From NCBI GenBank assembly GCA_012959785.1, contig DUCM01000006.1, forward strand, positions 124,001-188,000: a DNA stretch of 64,000 bases, read 5' to 3'. Of the stretch, positions 1 through 9,444 are shown in pieces. The notes beneath the pieces were generated by a model. It ran no database searches, was not told where the DNA came from, and was given only the letters and a program-made list of their open reading frames with translations. The position numbers and the translations under genes are program-made. The stretch comes from Planctomycetota bacterium (GTDB taxonomy: Bacteria > Planctomycetota > UBA1135 > GCA-002686595). Position 1 is the stretch's first letter, and the number at the start of each line of letters is the position of its first letter.

Positions 1-1359
1 ACCCCCGGCCACGCTGCCTTCACCAGCATGCGCGCCCGCGGTGCCCAGGCCGTCGATGTGGTTGTGCTGGTGGTGGCCGCCGACGCCGGCGTGCAGCCCC
101 AGACCGAAGAAGCGCTCAACCACGCCCGAGCCGCCGAGGTGCCCATCGTGGTGGCCCTGAACAAGATCGACCGCGCCGAAGCCAATCCCCAGAAGGCCCT
201 CGAACAACTGGCCGGCCTCAACCTGATCCCCGAGGACTGGGGAGGCGAGACCGCCGTGATGCCGGTCAGCGGCATCACCGGCGAGGGCCTACAGGGATTG
301 CTCGAACGCATTTTCCTCGAGTCCGAAATCCTCGAACTCAACTGCCACGCCGACGGCCCCGCCTCGGGTGTCGTACTCGAAGCCGAAATTCAACAGGGCA
401 AGGGCATCGTGGCTCACCTACTCGTACAAGACGGCACCCTTTGCCGCGGGGATGTCATCCTCGCCGGTGAGGGCTACGGCAGGGTGCGCTCGATCCACGA
501 CGATTTCGGCAATGAGATCCAGACTGGCGGCCCCTCGGTGCCCGTCGAGGTCTCGGGACTCTCCGCCCTGCCGGGCATCGGTGAGCCCTTCCATGTGGTC
601 AAGAAGCTCGACGAGGCCAAGAAGGTCGCCGAGGAGCGCGCACGCAAGAACCGCGCCTCGTCCATGGTGGAGCGCCGCACCCTCGACAACGCTGCACTCT
701 TGCAGCAAGTAGCCGGTCCCAGGGCCTCACAGGTCAACTTGGTCATCCGCGCCGATGTCCAGGGCTCGGCCGAGGTCCTGCGCTCGGCGCTCTCCGAGGC
801 TGTACACGAGGAAGTCGAAACCCGCATCCTGCAATCGGGTGTGGGCGCTGTGACCGAGAACGATGTACTGCTCGCTTCCACGGGCGACGCCCTGGTGATC
901 GCCTTCAATGTGGGCGTGGGCTCCAAGGCCCGCCAGACGGCCGAGCGCGAGAATGTGACCATCCAGAACTTCAGCGTGCTCTACGATGTGATCAATGCCG
1001 TGCACGAGATCATGGAGGGCTGTCTGGCTCCCGCGGTCGCCGAGGAAATCACCGGCCACACCGAGGTGCGCAAGCTCTTCAAGTCCTCGAAAATCGGCAA
1101 CATCGCCGGCTGCATGGTGCTGGACGGCAGCATCGCACGGAACTGCAAGCTGCGCGTGCTGCGGGATGACACGGTCATCTTCACCGGCAAGCTGGCCTCC
1201 CTACGCCGCGAGGCAGACGACGCGAAGGAAGTCCGCGAGGGCTTCGAGTGCGGCTTGGTGGTGCACAACTACGGCGATATTCGCGAAGGCGATGTGATCG
1301 AGTCCTTCAAGACCGTAGAGACCAAGCGCACCCTGGATTCGGCGCCCTTGAGTTCCTGA
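1..1359 (+). CDS. infB: Translation initiation factor IF-2 (5' part outside window)
   Basis: Cytoplasmic GTPase that delivers initiator fMet-tRNA to the 30S subunit and promotes 50S joining. The frame is open from base 1 and begins inside the G3 box (PGHAAFTSMRARGA), so about the last 452 residues are present and the N-terminal region, P-loop and start codon lie upstream of the window. Visible in order are the G4 box NKID (near base 160), the domain II barrel (EAEIQQGKGIVAHLL), domain III (NLVIRADVQGSAEVL) and the C-terminal fMet-tRNA-binding barrel. rbfA follows 9 bases after the stop, the usual infB-rbfA arrangement, so the two are very probably co-transcribed. Nothing unusual is seen in the visible part. 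Confidence 0.97.
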   Translation, partial: TPGHAAFTSMRARGAQAVDVVVLVVAADAGVQPQTEEALNHARAAEVPIVVALNKIDRAEANPQKALEQLAGLNLIPEDWGGETAVMPVSGITGEGLQGLLERIFLESEILELNCHADGPASGVVLEAEIQQGKGIVAHLLVQDGTLCRGDVILAGEGYGRVRSIHDDFGNEIQTGGPSVPVEVSGLSALPGIGEPFHVVKKLDEAKKVAEERARKNRASSMVERRTLDNAALLQQVAGPRASQVNLVIRADVQGSAEVLRSALSEAVHEEVETRILQSGVGAVTENDVLLASTGDALVIAFNVGVGSKARQTAERENVTIQNFSVLYDVINAVHEIMEGCLAPAVAEEITGHTEVRKLFKSSKIGNIAGCMVLDGSIARNCKLRVLRDDTVIFTGKLASLRREADDAKEVREGFECGLVVHNYGDIREGDVIESFKTVETKRTLDSAPLSS

Positions 1360-1368
1360 ACGCGGGCC

Positions 1369-1764
1369 ATGGTCAATCCGCGTACGATTAGGCGCCTGGA
1401 AGCTCGCATCCAGGAACGCGCCGCGTATTGCCTGCAATTTGAGATCAACGACCCGCGCTCGACCTTTGTGACCATCACGCGGGTGGAATTGGCCGAGGAC
1501 ATCGCCCGCGGCACGATTTTTTACTCCTGCCTCGGCAGCGATGCCGACCGGAGCAAGACCGACGCCATGATCCAGGGCGCCGCGGGCTTCATCCAGCGCC
1601 AGGTGGCCCGGATACTCGAGACCCGCAATGTCCCCCACCTCTCCTGGGAGTACGACCCCTCCATCGCCCGAGCCGCCGAAATGGATCGGCTGATCCAGGA
1701 AGCCCAGGACCGCGACTCCAAGATCCGCCCGCCCGAAGAGGCGGCCCCGCCACCCGAGGAATAG
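1369..1764 (+). CDS. rbfA: Ribosome-binding factor A
   Basis: RbfA is a small KH-fold protein that binds the 30S subunit during 16S rRNA 5'-end maturation. The 131-residue length fits the family. The N-terminal RTIRRLEARIQERAAYCL helix, the central strand DPRSTFVTITRVELAEDI, the FYSCLG strand and the helix ending RNVPHLSWEYDPSI (compare R..P.L.F..D.S) match it. The C-terminal ~25 residues are charged and Pro/Glu-rich. It lies 9 bases after infB and ends 9 bases before the convergent end of cysS, so it closes the infB operon here. Confidence 0.93.
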   Translation: MVNPRTIRRLEARIQERAAYCLQFEINDPRSTFVTITRVELAEDIARGTIFYSCLGSDADRSKTDAMIQGAAGFIQRQVARILETRNVPHLSWEYDPSIARAAEMDRLIQEAQDRDSKIRPPEEAAPPPEE

Positions 1765-1773
1765 GCGCCCGCG

Positions 1774-3192
1774 CTACCTCTTGCGCCAGACCGTGCGGCC
1801 GCCGGTGTCTTCCACCACGATGCCTCGCTCGAGGAGTTCGTCGCGCAGCTTGTCCGAGCGGGCCCACTCCTTGTTCTCGCGTGCCCTGATGCGTTCATTG
1901 AAGATGTCCTGGGTCTCTTGGTCCAGGCTCTCTTCCTGCATGTCGAGGATCCCCAGGGCCCCCTGCACCCCGGCCAGGAATTCCAGGGCGAGAGCCGCCG
2001 CCGCGCTGCCCAAGCACTCCTGCACGGCGTGGTCGCGCAAGCCGAAGAGCTGGGCGATGGCAGGCGGGGTGTTCAGGTCGTCGTTCATGGCGGCCCGGAA
2101 TGCCTGCTTGGCGGCCCGCACCAAATCCTCGCCCGCTGTAGCCTCTGCCGCCCCCTCCTGACCGTCTGCAATGCGTTTGAGGCGCGTCACGAGGTCGTCG
2201 AGCTTGGCCAGAGCTCGGGCCGAGTCGGCCATGATCGCCCAGGTGAAGTTGAGAGGCTGACGGTAGTGCCCACGCAAGAGGGTGAAGCGCAAGTCACGAG
2301 GCCGAAAGCCACGGCTCTCCACATCGCTCAGGGTGTACACATTGCCCAGGGACTTGCTCATCTTGCCGCCATCGACCTGTAGAAACTTGGCGTGCATCCA
2401 GTAGTTGGCGAAGGGCTCGCCGGTGAAGGCTTCGCTCTGGGCGATCTCGCACTCGTGGTGCGGGAAGATATTATCCTCACCGCCGGTGTGGATGTCGATG
2501 CGGTCGCCAAGGTGCGTGCGCGCCATGGCTGAACATTCGATGTGCCAGCCGGGAAACCCGTGAGGACCGAAGTGACTCTCCCACTTCATCAGGTGCGCCG
2601 GGTCGCTCTTCCAGAGCGCAAAATCTGCCGGCGCGCGCTTCTCCTCGAGCACATCGATGCGCGCGCCGGCGGCGAGGTCCTCGACCTTGTTGCCCGAAAG
2701 CTTGCCGTACTCGGCGAAGCTGGACACATCGAAGTAGACATTGTCACCAGCGCGATAGGCGTGGCCCTTCTCCAGGAGCCCGTCGATCATCTCGAGCATC
2801 TCCTCGATGTGGGCCGTGGCTCGGGGATAGATCGAAGCTTCGAGAAAGTCGAGGGCGGCGAGGTCAGCGAGGAACTCCTCGGTGTGCTGCTCGGAGATCT
2901 TCCAGGGATCGCGGCCTTCCTTTCTGGCCTGGGCATCGAGCTTGTCCTCACCCTGGTCTGCGTCGGCGGTGATGTGCCCCACATCGGTGATGTTCATCAC
3001 CTGCTTGACCTCCAGGCCCTCATGTTCGAGCCAGCGCCGCAGGGTGTCAGCGAACAGGAAGGAACGCAGGTTGCCGATGTGCGCCCGGCCGTAGACCGTG
3101 GGCCCGCAGTTGTACATACGCACCTGGCCGGCATCGATGGGTTCGAAGGGCTGCTTCTTGCGGGTGAGTGAGTTGTAGACCTGGAAGCTCAT
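1774..3192 (-). CDS. cysS: Cysteine--tRNA ligase
   Basis: Class I aminoacyl-tRNA synthetase charging tRNA-Cys in the cytoplasm; 472 residues, normal for the family. The HIGH motif appears as HIGN (residues 38-41) just after the zinc-ligand Cys29 in [15 protein letters not shown]. Further zinc ligands are in IECSAMA and the [11 protein letters not shown] stretch, and the KMSKS loop is [10 protein letters not shown]. The C-terminal anticodon-binding part ([22 protein letters not shown]) is typical. The ATG at 3192 is kept because homology starts immediately ([10 protein letters not shown]). It converges on rbfA with a 9-base gap and is divergent from the kinase gene at 3268, so the 75-base interval must hold both promoters. 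Confidence 0.97.
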   Translation of the reverse strand: MSFQVYNSLTRKKQPFEPIDAGQVRMYNCGPTVYGRAHIGNLRSFLFADTLRRWLEHEGLEVKQVMNITDVGHITADADQGEDKLDAQARKEGRDPWKISEQHTEEFLADLAALDFLEASIYPRATAHIEEMLEMIDGLLEKGHAYRAGDNVYFDVSSFAEYGKLSGNKVEDLAAGARIDVLEEKRAPADFALWKSDPAHLMKWESHFGPHGFPGWHIECSAMARTHLGDRIDIHTGGEDNIFPHHECEIAQSEAFTGEPFANYWMHAKFLQVDGGKMSKSLGNVYTLSDVESRGFRPRDLRFTLLRGHYRQPLNFTWAIMADSARALAKLDDLVTRLKRIADGQEGAAEATAGEDLVRAAKQAFRAAMNDDLNTPPAIAQLFGLRDHAVQECLGSAAAALALEFLAGVQGALGILDMQEESLDQETQDIFNERIRARENKEWARSDKLRDELLERGIVVEDTGGRTVWRKR

Positions 3193-3267
3193 CGGAGAGG
3201 TGTTCTGACGGCACGGGAAGGGAGCGGACTCTGGCGGCTGGAGAGCCTACAGAATACCCTGCCGCCC

Positions 3268-6200
3268 ATGGACTCCCCCGCCCTCCCCTTCAGTCTGCAC
3301 GAAGAGCTCGGCTCGGGAACGAGCGGGAAGGTGCGGCGTGCCCTGCTGAAATCCCCCTGGCAAGGGCTGGCCAAGGGGCAGAGTATAGCGGTCAAGTTTC
3401 TGAGCGCCGAGGCGGCCCGCGATCCTCTCCTGCGCCGGGCCTTCGAGCGCGAGGCGCAGGTGCTCATGGGCCAGAAGAGCCCGGGCCTCCTCTCTGGCTA
3501 CGCCACGGGCGAGGGGCAGGAGGGTCCCTGGCTGGCCATGGAACTGGTGCAGGGCCCGGAGCTCGCGGCGGAACTGCGCCGCACGGGTCCGTTCCCCGAG
3601 CAAGAGGTGCGGGCCATGGCCAGCCGACTCGCCGGGGCCCTCGCGGCCCTCGAGGCCAGGGGCTACATCCATGGCGACCTGAGCTTGAAGAATGTGCGCC
3701 TCGACGGCGACGGCCAGGCCGTCTTGATCGACCTGGGTTTCGTGCGACCCCTCGACGCGGACGCCGAAGAGCGCGCGCGGGTGGGCGGCAGCCTGGCCTA
3801 CCTCTCTCCCGAAGAGGCTCGCGGCAAGACGGGCAACGCCGCCTCGGAGGTGTTTTCCCTGGGGCTGCTCTTGTTCGAGCTCGCCACCGGCGAGCATCCC
3901 TTCCTGGCGACGGGCGCGACTCCCGGCAGCGAAGAATGCCTGCGACGCCTTGCGTCGGCGGGCTTCCAGGCTCCCTCGCTCCTGGTGGCGACCCTCTCGC
4001 CATTTTTTGACCTGGCTCTGGCCGAGATGCTCGATCCCGATCCCCGGCGGCGCCCCACGGCGGCCGAGGCCCGGCGCCGCTTCCGGGAACAAGAAGACAG
4101 CGCCTGGTGGCGCTCCATGCAGGACCTCGATGGCACCGGGCAAAGTGCCCGACATACCTCCGGCGACCTGCCCTTCGTGGGCCGCGAGACGAGCCTCGCC
4201 AGCCTACGCGCAGCAACACACGCCACGCTTTCGGGAACCGACCAGGCTCCCGCCAGCGGCTGCGTGGTGGAGCTAGTGGGCGCCAGCGGTGGCGGACAGT
4301 CGCGCCTCGTGCTCGAGTTCGCACATCTCGCGCGACGGCGGCCAGGCCCGCCCCTCTTCCTCAACGGTCACTGCCTCGAGTTCGAGGGAGCGCGACCCTG
4401 CGAGCCGATTCTGGCCCTGGCGAGGCGCTACCTGGGCCTGGCAAGCCACAAGGCAGCGGGCCCCCGGGAGGACGCTCTGCTGGCCGAGCTCCTCACACCC
4501 GATGAGCGCGACACCTTGATGACCGCCCTCGACCCGGCCTTCGCAGGGAGCTTCCCCCTACCAGTGCCCCACTGCCTGGGGCAGTTCTTGGTGGCTCTTT
4601 CCGGCCGCGCGCCCTTGGTCTTGTTCCTCGACGACATCTCCTGGGCCGATGGCGGCACCCTCGATGTCCTCGCCGCCCTGATCGAAGCGCTACCGGGCCT
4701 GGCCCTGTTGCTGATCCTCGGCAGGTGCCCCGAAGCGCGCACCCACCACCCGAAGAGCCTGGCACGGCTCCTTCAGCGTGCCCGCAAGGTGAACTCTTAC
4801 AGTTGCTTGGAGCTCGAGCCACTCGATCAGTCGGACCTGGACGAGCTGGTGGACCAACTCTTCAGCGCTGCGACGGCTCGCCGCCGTCTGGCCCAGGTCT
4901 TGTGGAAACGCAGCCGCGGCAACCCAGGATTGATCTCGGAGATTCTGCGCCAGGCCCACGAGCGCGGCCTGACCACGGGTCAGCCTGGTGCCTTGACCCT
5001 CACCGTGCACCCAGGCGACTTGCCCCTGCCCGGATCCCTGGGCGATGAAATCGCCGCCAACTACCGCCGCCTCGAACCCCTTGAGCGCCTCTGGTTGCGG
5101 CGCCTCTCGGTGGCCGGTGGACTGATCCAGAGCGCCTTCCTGGCCCGCGCCTGGCCGCGCGAGGATAGCGCGCTCCTGGAACAGACACTCGAGCACCTGA
5201 CTCGCGCGGGCTGGCTCTCGCCCCTGGCGGACCGTTACCGTTTTCGCCGACCCGCCCTGCGCGCGGCGGTCTACTCAACCCTCTCCCACGATCGGCGCCG
5301 GAGTCTGCACCACGAGGTGGCCAACGCCTTGGCGCCGGCTGCCGGAAACGAACTGACCCTGGCCGCAGCCCTGCAGCGCGCTTTCCACCTGCACGCAGCG
5401 GGAGCGAGCGCCGAGCTTCTGCGGGTCTTGCGGCCGCTCCTCGAAGAGTTGCTAAAGCGCGGCCAGCACAGGCGCGTCTCGACCCTGGCCGTCTGGGGTG
5501 TGGAGGCCCTGGAAGAACTCAAGAGTTCCAGCGCCAAGAGCGCCCGCCACCCATCCCTGGCCGTGGGCTTTCTGCTCGCGGGCGCCCACGCCGCTGACCT
5601 GTTGGGCCAACGCCAACGCCAGCGCAGCTTCCTCGATCAATTGGCCGAGCTCGACCTCGATCCCGCCACGGCCCCGGAAGAAATCGGCGAGGTCTACCTC
5701 CTGCACGCACGATTTTCCATCAGCACCGGCCAATACGGTCCCGCCCGGGGCATGCTGCGCGCCGCCGCCGAGGCATTCGAGCGGGCGGGCGCGCGCAGTC
5801 TGGAGAGCGACGCCTGGCGGCGCTTGGCCGCCATCCACGGCCATGTGGGTGAACTCGTAGCCGCACGGCGGGTAGGCAAGCGCGCCCTGGCCCTGGCGGC
5901 CGACGATTACTCGCGTGCCCAGGCAGAGCTGGCTCTGGGGGTTGTGGAACTCCTCGAGGATCGCATCGAGGCCAGCCTGCATCGAGCCGACCGCTGTTTG
6001 ATCCTCTTGCGCCGCGTGCCCGGATTTGTGGCGGCGGCAGCGCGGGCGCGGGCCAACAGTTTGCGCGCGCGCATCTACCGCGGCGCCGGGCGGCCGCGGC
6101 GCGCCCTGGTTTCGGCCCAACGCGCCCTGCGTCTGGCCCAGCAATCGGGCGACCTGCGCTTGGAGATCGAACTGCGGGCGCGCCTGGGCTGTCATCTGCT

Positions 6201-6747
6201 CGACATCGACCGTGTGGATGCCGCCACGAGCACCCTACGCGAGGCCCTCCTCTCGGCCACCGAGATCGAAGACCGGCGCGGCGAAGCCATCGCGGCGCTG
6301 TTCTTGGGATTGCTCCTGGCGGAGCAGGATGACCCCGCCGCGGACCGCGAACTGGCCCGCTCAACCCTCTTGGCCCGCGAATTGGGCCTGCACCGCGTGC
6401 GCGCCGTGGGCTTGGCCCTCAGCGCCCGGCGTCAATGCACCGGTGACGCTCCGCGGGCCCTCGCCGCGGCGACCGTGGCCCTCGAACTCCTCGAACAATA
6501 CGGCGCCGAGTTGATCGACCGGGTGGTCATCTTGGGCACCGCTGCTGTGATCCTCGAGCGCCAGGGCCAGTCCACCCGGGCCAAGGAGATGGTGCGCGCC
6601 CTGCGCAAGCGCATGGCCCGAGAAAATGCAGCCATCGGCTCAGCGCTCCTCAAGCGCCGCCAACGCCTGGCCACCACGCGCCTCCTGGAAGCGGCGCTGA
6701 CCCTCGATGGCCCGGTCTACCGCCGCGTGCGCCTTGAGTGGACCTGA
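3268..6747 (+). CDS. Ser/Thr protein kinase fused to AAA-type ATPase and TPR-like helical repeats
   Basis: A 1159-residue cytoplasmic signalling protein. Residues ~9-275 are a Hanks-type kinase: glycine loop GSGTSGKV (15-22), Lys43 in IAVKFL, catalytic loop HGDLSLKN (135-142) and a DLG metal motif (155-157). Residues ~300-600 resemble the ATPase module of large adenylate-cyclase/LuxR-type regulators: FVGRETSL, a P-loop-like GASGGGQSR (338-346) and Walker B FLDDISWADG. The rest, ~700-1159, is Ala/Leu/Arg-rich helical repeats of TPR type. Two features are odd: HGD replaces HRD in the catalytic loop, and Gln344 replaces the invariant P-loop Lys, so ATP hydrolysis by the middle domain is doubtful. 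No membrane segment is evident. Its substrate is unknown; the gene stands alone, divergent from cysS. Confidence 0.85.
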   Translation: MDSPALPFSLHEELGSGTSGKVRRALLKSPWQGLAKGQSIAVKFLSAEAARDPLLRRAFEREAQVLMGQKSPGLLSGYATGEGQEGPWLAMELVQGPELAAELRRTGPFPEQEVRAMASRLAGALAALEARGYIHGDLSLKNVRLDGDGQAVLIDLGFVRPLDADAEERARVGGSLAYLSPEEARGKTGNAASEVFSLGLLLFELATGEHPFLATGATPGSEECLRRLASAGFQAPSLLVATLSPFFDLALAEMLDPDPRRRPTAAEARRRFREQEDSAWWRSMQDLDGTGQSARHTSGDLPFVGRETSLASLRAATHATLSGTDQAPASGCVVELVGASGGGQSRLVLEFAHLARRRPGPPLFLNGHCLEFEGARPCEPILALARRYLGLASHKAAGPREDALLAELLTPDERDTLMTALDPAFAGSFPLPVPHCLGQFLVALSGRAPLVLFLDDISWADGGTLDVLAALIEALPGLALLLILGRCPEARTHHPKSLARLLQRARKVNSYSCLELEPLDQSDLDELVDQLFSAATARRRLAQVLWKRSRGNPGLISEILRQAHERGLTTGQPGALTLTVHPGDLPLPGSLGDEIAANYRRLEPLERLWLRRLSVAGGLIQSAFLARAWPREDSALLEQTLEHLTRAGWLSPLADRYRFRRPALRAAVYSTLSHDRRRSLHHEVANALAPAAGNELTLAAALQRAFHLHAAGASAELLRVLRPLLEELLKRGQHRRVSTLAVWGVEALEELKSSSAKSARHPSLAVGFLLAGAHAADLLGQRQRQRSFLDQLAELDLDPATAPEEIGEVYLLHARFSISTGQYGPARGMLRAAAEAFERAGARSLESDAWRRLAAIHGHVGELVAARRVGKRALALAADDYSRAQAELALGVVELLEDRIEASLHRADRCLILLRRVPGFVAAAARARANSLRARIYRGAGRPRRALVSAQRALRLAQQSGDLRLEIELRARLGCHLLDIDRVDAATSTLREALLSATEIEDRRGEAIAALFLGLLLAEQDDPAADRELARSTLLARELGLHRVRAVGLALSARRQCTGDAPRALAAATVALELLEQYGAELIDRVVILGTAAVILERQGQSTRAKEMVRALRKRMARENAAIGSALLKRRQRLATTRLLEAALTLDGPVYRRVRLEWT

Positions 6748-6781
6748 AAGCTGGGCTCCTGCCGCACCGAGGCCAATCCTC

Positions 6782-8788
6782 TTAGTCCGCGTCCTCTTCG
6801 GTCTCTGAATCGGTGCCGAGGTAGCCGATGTCGATCAAGGCCTGGATGCTGCGCTTGCCTGCGCCCAGGGATTGGCCTGGGTGCAGGGCCTGATTGCGCG
6901 CCAGCTCTTGGCGGAGAGTACGGAGCATCTCAGCCACGCGCTTGGGTTGTTCGGCGGCGAGGTCGTCGTGCTGCTCTGGGTCTTCGCTCACGCAAAAAAG
7001 CCGTACATCTCCCTCGGCCCCGGTTTCCGTCGCGCCCCAGGCGGCGCCCTCAGGCGCCCAGTGCAATTCCCAGCCGCCTTCTCGCAAACCAAAGAGAGCG
7101 ACTTCGCGGCGGCCGTTCCAAAAACCTGTCTGGGTCGAAAAGTACACGGGCTGTGCAGTGACAGCGGCGGGCGTCAGGAGATCGATGCTGCCGGTGAGGT
7201 TCTCGAAGGAGGCCCCGGCGAGGGCGGCCAGGCTGGGAGCGAGGTGTCGGTTGGAAACGGGAGTGTCCACGCGCGCTCCCCGCGGCAAACCAGGACCGGC
7301 CAGGATCAGCGGCACGCGCAGAAGCTCAGGGTAGAGGCTATGGCCGTGGATCAAGAGACCGTGGTCACCCAATTCCTCGCCGTGGTCGCTGGTGAAAGCC
7401 ACCACCGTGGACTCCTCCAGCCCCAGGGCCTCGAGTTCGATGAGCAACTGGCCGACGAAATGATCGGCCGAGATCACCGCCGCTTCGTAGCTAAGCGCCA
7501 TCCACTCGAGGTGCGCGGGAGGCACCAACTCCTCCAATCTCGAATGGCCCAGGGCGTCGTGACCGCGACCATCGAGCAGATCCTGGTGGTAGGCATCCAT
7601 GCCGCTCTTTGGATAGTCTGCTGGCAGATGGCCACCAACGCGCAGGGTGGCGCTGCTCAGCGGGTGGTATAGCTCGTGGGTGTCGACGAGTTGTACATAC
7701 AAGAAGAAACGCACGCCGGCGTGCAGGCGCAGCCAGTCGCGGGCAGCACCGATCACCAGGGTGCTGCGCCGGAACTTGTGGGCCGAGTCGAAGTAGTCAA
7801 AACCCTGGTCGAAGTTCTTGTCGGCCACGATCAGGGGATTGCAGGTGATCGCACCGGTGACTAGACCGCGCTCGGCCAGAAGCTCGGGCAGGGTCTCCAC
7901 CGAGGGGTTCAAGAGGCACTCGCTCGCGCTCACCACACCGTGGGCCTCTGGGGCCAGGCCGGTCAGGATCGAGGCCGTCGCGGGCCAGGTCCAACTCGCC
8001 GTGGCGTAGGCGTTTTCAAAGAGAATTCCGCGCTCGGCGAGGGAGTCGAGGGCTGGAGTGGTGCCCGCCTTGTAGCCATAGCAACTCAGATGATCCTGAC
8101 GCAGGGTGTCCATGACGATCAAGACAATGCTCGGCCTGGCGGCCGTGGCAGCCGCCAGCTCCTGCTCACCATCTTGAACGATTTCGAGCTGGCCGAAGCC
8201 CACGGGCAAGCGCGGCAAGTCGGCTTGCCCCAGGGGCAGGCTGATGCGGCTGGAGAAGAGCAGCTCCTGGCCCGGGCGCAGGGGAATCGGCGGCAGGTCC
8301 TGCCACAAGAACCCTTCGTCAGGAGCAGGTTGGCGGCGCAGAATGTGGGCATTGCTCCAGACTTCCTCGCCGTCCACCGAAACCGCCAGGGTGATCTCAA
8401 CCCCGAGAGTATCGGCCGGCAAGGCCGCCCGCGCCGAGAGGTCCAGGCCCGTGCGACCCTTGAGCCAAACGGGGCCGCCATCGTCGGGCACAATCAAACG
8501 CACGGTGCAGGGCGGCGGCAAGAGCAGCCCTGCGAGGTCCGCCCCATCTTCTTCTGTCGCCATCGAGGGCGTGATGACTCTGACCTCGGCAGCGCCCCCC
8601 GGGCCGTGGGAGACGGTCTCCCACAACTCCGGCTCGAAAGCGATCCGGTGCAGCACGCGGGTAAAGGCCTGGGTTCCCAACTTGGGGGCCTCGCTGGCAT
8701 CGGAGCAGGCCCAGAGGAAGAGGGCCACGAGCCAGATCCCTGTGCGCGGCAGCGATTTCGCGCTTGCTTTGTGCAGCGTGTCAGGCAA
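6782..8788 (-). CDS. Sulfatase-like (alkaline phosphatase superfamily) lipoprotein
   Basis: Exported hydrolase of the alkaline phosphatase/sulfatase superfamily, probably anchored as a lipoprotein. I chose the TTG at 8788: it places a signal peptide ending in the lipobox-like LFLWAC right at the N-terminus and overlaps the upstream stop (TTGCCTGA), whereas the longer open frame to 8986 reads through sequence belonging to the upstream gene. Metal-site motifs are IVLIVMDTLRQDHLSCYGY and TSDHGEELGDHG; VDTHELYH follows the fold. The usual C/S-x-P-x-R nucleophile motif is replaced by TWPATAS, so it is not a formylglycine sulfatase and may be a phospho- or phosphonohydrolase. The first ~190 mature residues have no recognised domain. 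It shares a run with the 8781-9029 gene and arsC. Confidence 0.8.
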   Translation of the reverse strand: MPDTLHKASAKSLPRTGIWLVALFLWACSDASEAPKLGTQAFTRVLHRIAFEPELWETVSHGPGGAAEVRVITPSMATEEDGADLAGLLLPPPCTVRLIVPDDGGPVWLKGRTGLDLSARAALPADTLGVEITLAVSVDGEEVWSNAHILRRQPAPDEGFLWQDLPPIPLRPGQELLFSSRISLPLGQADLPRLPVGFGQLEIVQDGEQELAAATAARPSIVLIVMDTLRQDHLSCYGYKAGTTPALDSLAERGILFENAYATASWTWPATASILTGLAPEAHGVVSASECLLNPSVETLPELLAERGLVTGAITCNPLIVADKNFDQGFDYFDSAHKFRRSTLVIGAARDWLRLHAGVRFFLYVQLVDTHELYHPLSSATLRVGGHLPADYPKSGMDAYHQDLLDGRGHDALGHSRLEELVPPAHLEWMALSYEAAVISADHFVGQLLIELEALGLEESTVVAFTSDHGEELGDHGLLIHGHSLYPELLRVPLILAGPGLPRGARVDTPVSNRHLAPSLAALAGASFENLTGSIDLLTPAAVTAQPVYFSTQTGFWNGRREVALFGLREGGWELHWAPEGAAWGATETGAEGDVRLFCVSEDPEQHDDLAAEQPKRVAEMLRTLRQELARNQALHPGQSLGAGKRSIQALIDIGYLGTDSETEEDAD

Positions 8789-9029
8789 GGGGGAGTTTTG
8801 GTGTTGGTGAGTCGATCGGGTCCAACAACCCGGCGAGCACCGCAAGGCCCCAGACGGAAACAAGCCAGATGGGAAGGCACTGGATAAACTCCCACGGCTC
8901 TGGTGTGTAGCCTGCCCTTTGCTCATCGTTTTTCGCCGGACGTGGAGCGCCCCATGCGAGGGCCGGAAGCCCCACGATCCGCGCATGCTTGGGGGTGGCG
9001 GGCTCGCTATTCATGTCGTCAACAGCCAT
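8781..9029 (-). CDS. Small single-pass membrane protein, unknown
   Basis: An 82-residue frame that I do not recognise. It has a polar N-terminal half and one hydrophobic segment (CLPIWLVSVWGLAVLAGLL, residues ~50-68), followed by a short Pro-rich tail, as expected for a one-helix membrane protein. The best reason to believe it is position: it begins 49 bases after arsC and its stop overlaps the TTG start of the sulfatase-like gene by 8 bases, so it would couple translation of that gene. Met6 (9014) is an alternative start. Its role may be linked to the downstream exported hydrolase; this is inference. Confidence 0.5.
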   Translation of the reverse strand: MAVDDMNSEPATPKHARIVGLPALAWGAPRPAKNDEQRAGYTPEPWEFIQCLPIWLVSVWGLAVLAGLLDPIDSPTPKLPLA

Positions 9030-9078
9030 GGGGATCTCCGGGTTGAGGCGTCAGGCGCGCGGGCCTCCCAACTCCCCA

Positions 9079-9444
9079 TCAGAACAGCCCCCGCACCGCC
9101 TCCGGAGGCCGCCCGACCACAGCCCGCCCAGCGCGCAGGGCTATGGGCCGCTCCATGAGGATGGGGCAGCGAACCATGGCAGCGCGCAGGGCACCAGCAT
9201 CCGAATCCGCCCTCAGCCCCGCCTCTGCAAAGCTCGACTCCCCCCGGCGCACCCACTCCCCCACGGGCCGGCCGAGGAGTTCTTCGAGTTCGCGGAGCTC
9301 CTGCTCGTCGAGGGGTTCGTCCAAATAGCAACGCACCACAAACTCGTGCCCCGACTGTTCCAAAATAGCCTCCACCGCCCGACTCTTGGAGCAGAGGGGA
9401 TTGTGGAGCAGCAGCAAGGTGTCGGGGTTTTCCTGGAGCGGCAT
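9079..9444 (-). CDS. arsC: ArsC-family arsenate reductase / Spx-like thioredoxin-fold protein
   Basis: Glutaredoxin-coupled arsenate reductase family (ArsC/YffB branch), 121 residues, cytoplasmic. The catalytic N-terminus HNPLCSKSR carries the family Cys, and the C-terminal strand PILMERPIALRAGRAVVGRPPE matches the HPIL.ERPIV..g..a.lGRP signature of the group. The first arginine of the usual HNPRCSKSR is Leu here. The family includes true arsenate reductases and relatives of unknown role, so the substrate is not certain. The separate ArsS-type genes near 38 kb fit some arsenic exposure. It is first in a three-gene minus-strand run ending with the sulfatase-like gene. Confidence 0.85.
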   Translation of the reverse strand: MPLQENPDTLLLLHNPLCSKSRAVEAILEQSGHEFVVRCYLDEPLDEQELRELEELLGRPVGEWVRRGESSFAEAGLRADSDAGALRAAMVRCPILMERPIALRAGRAVVGRPPEAVRGLF

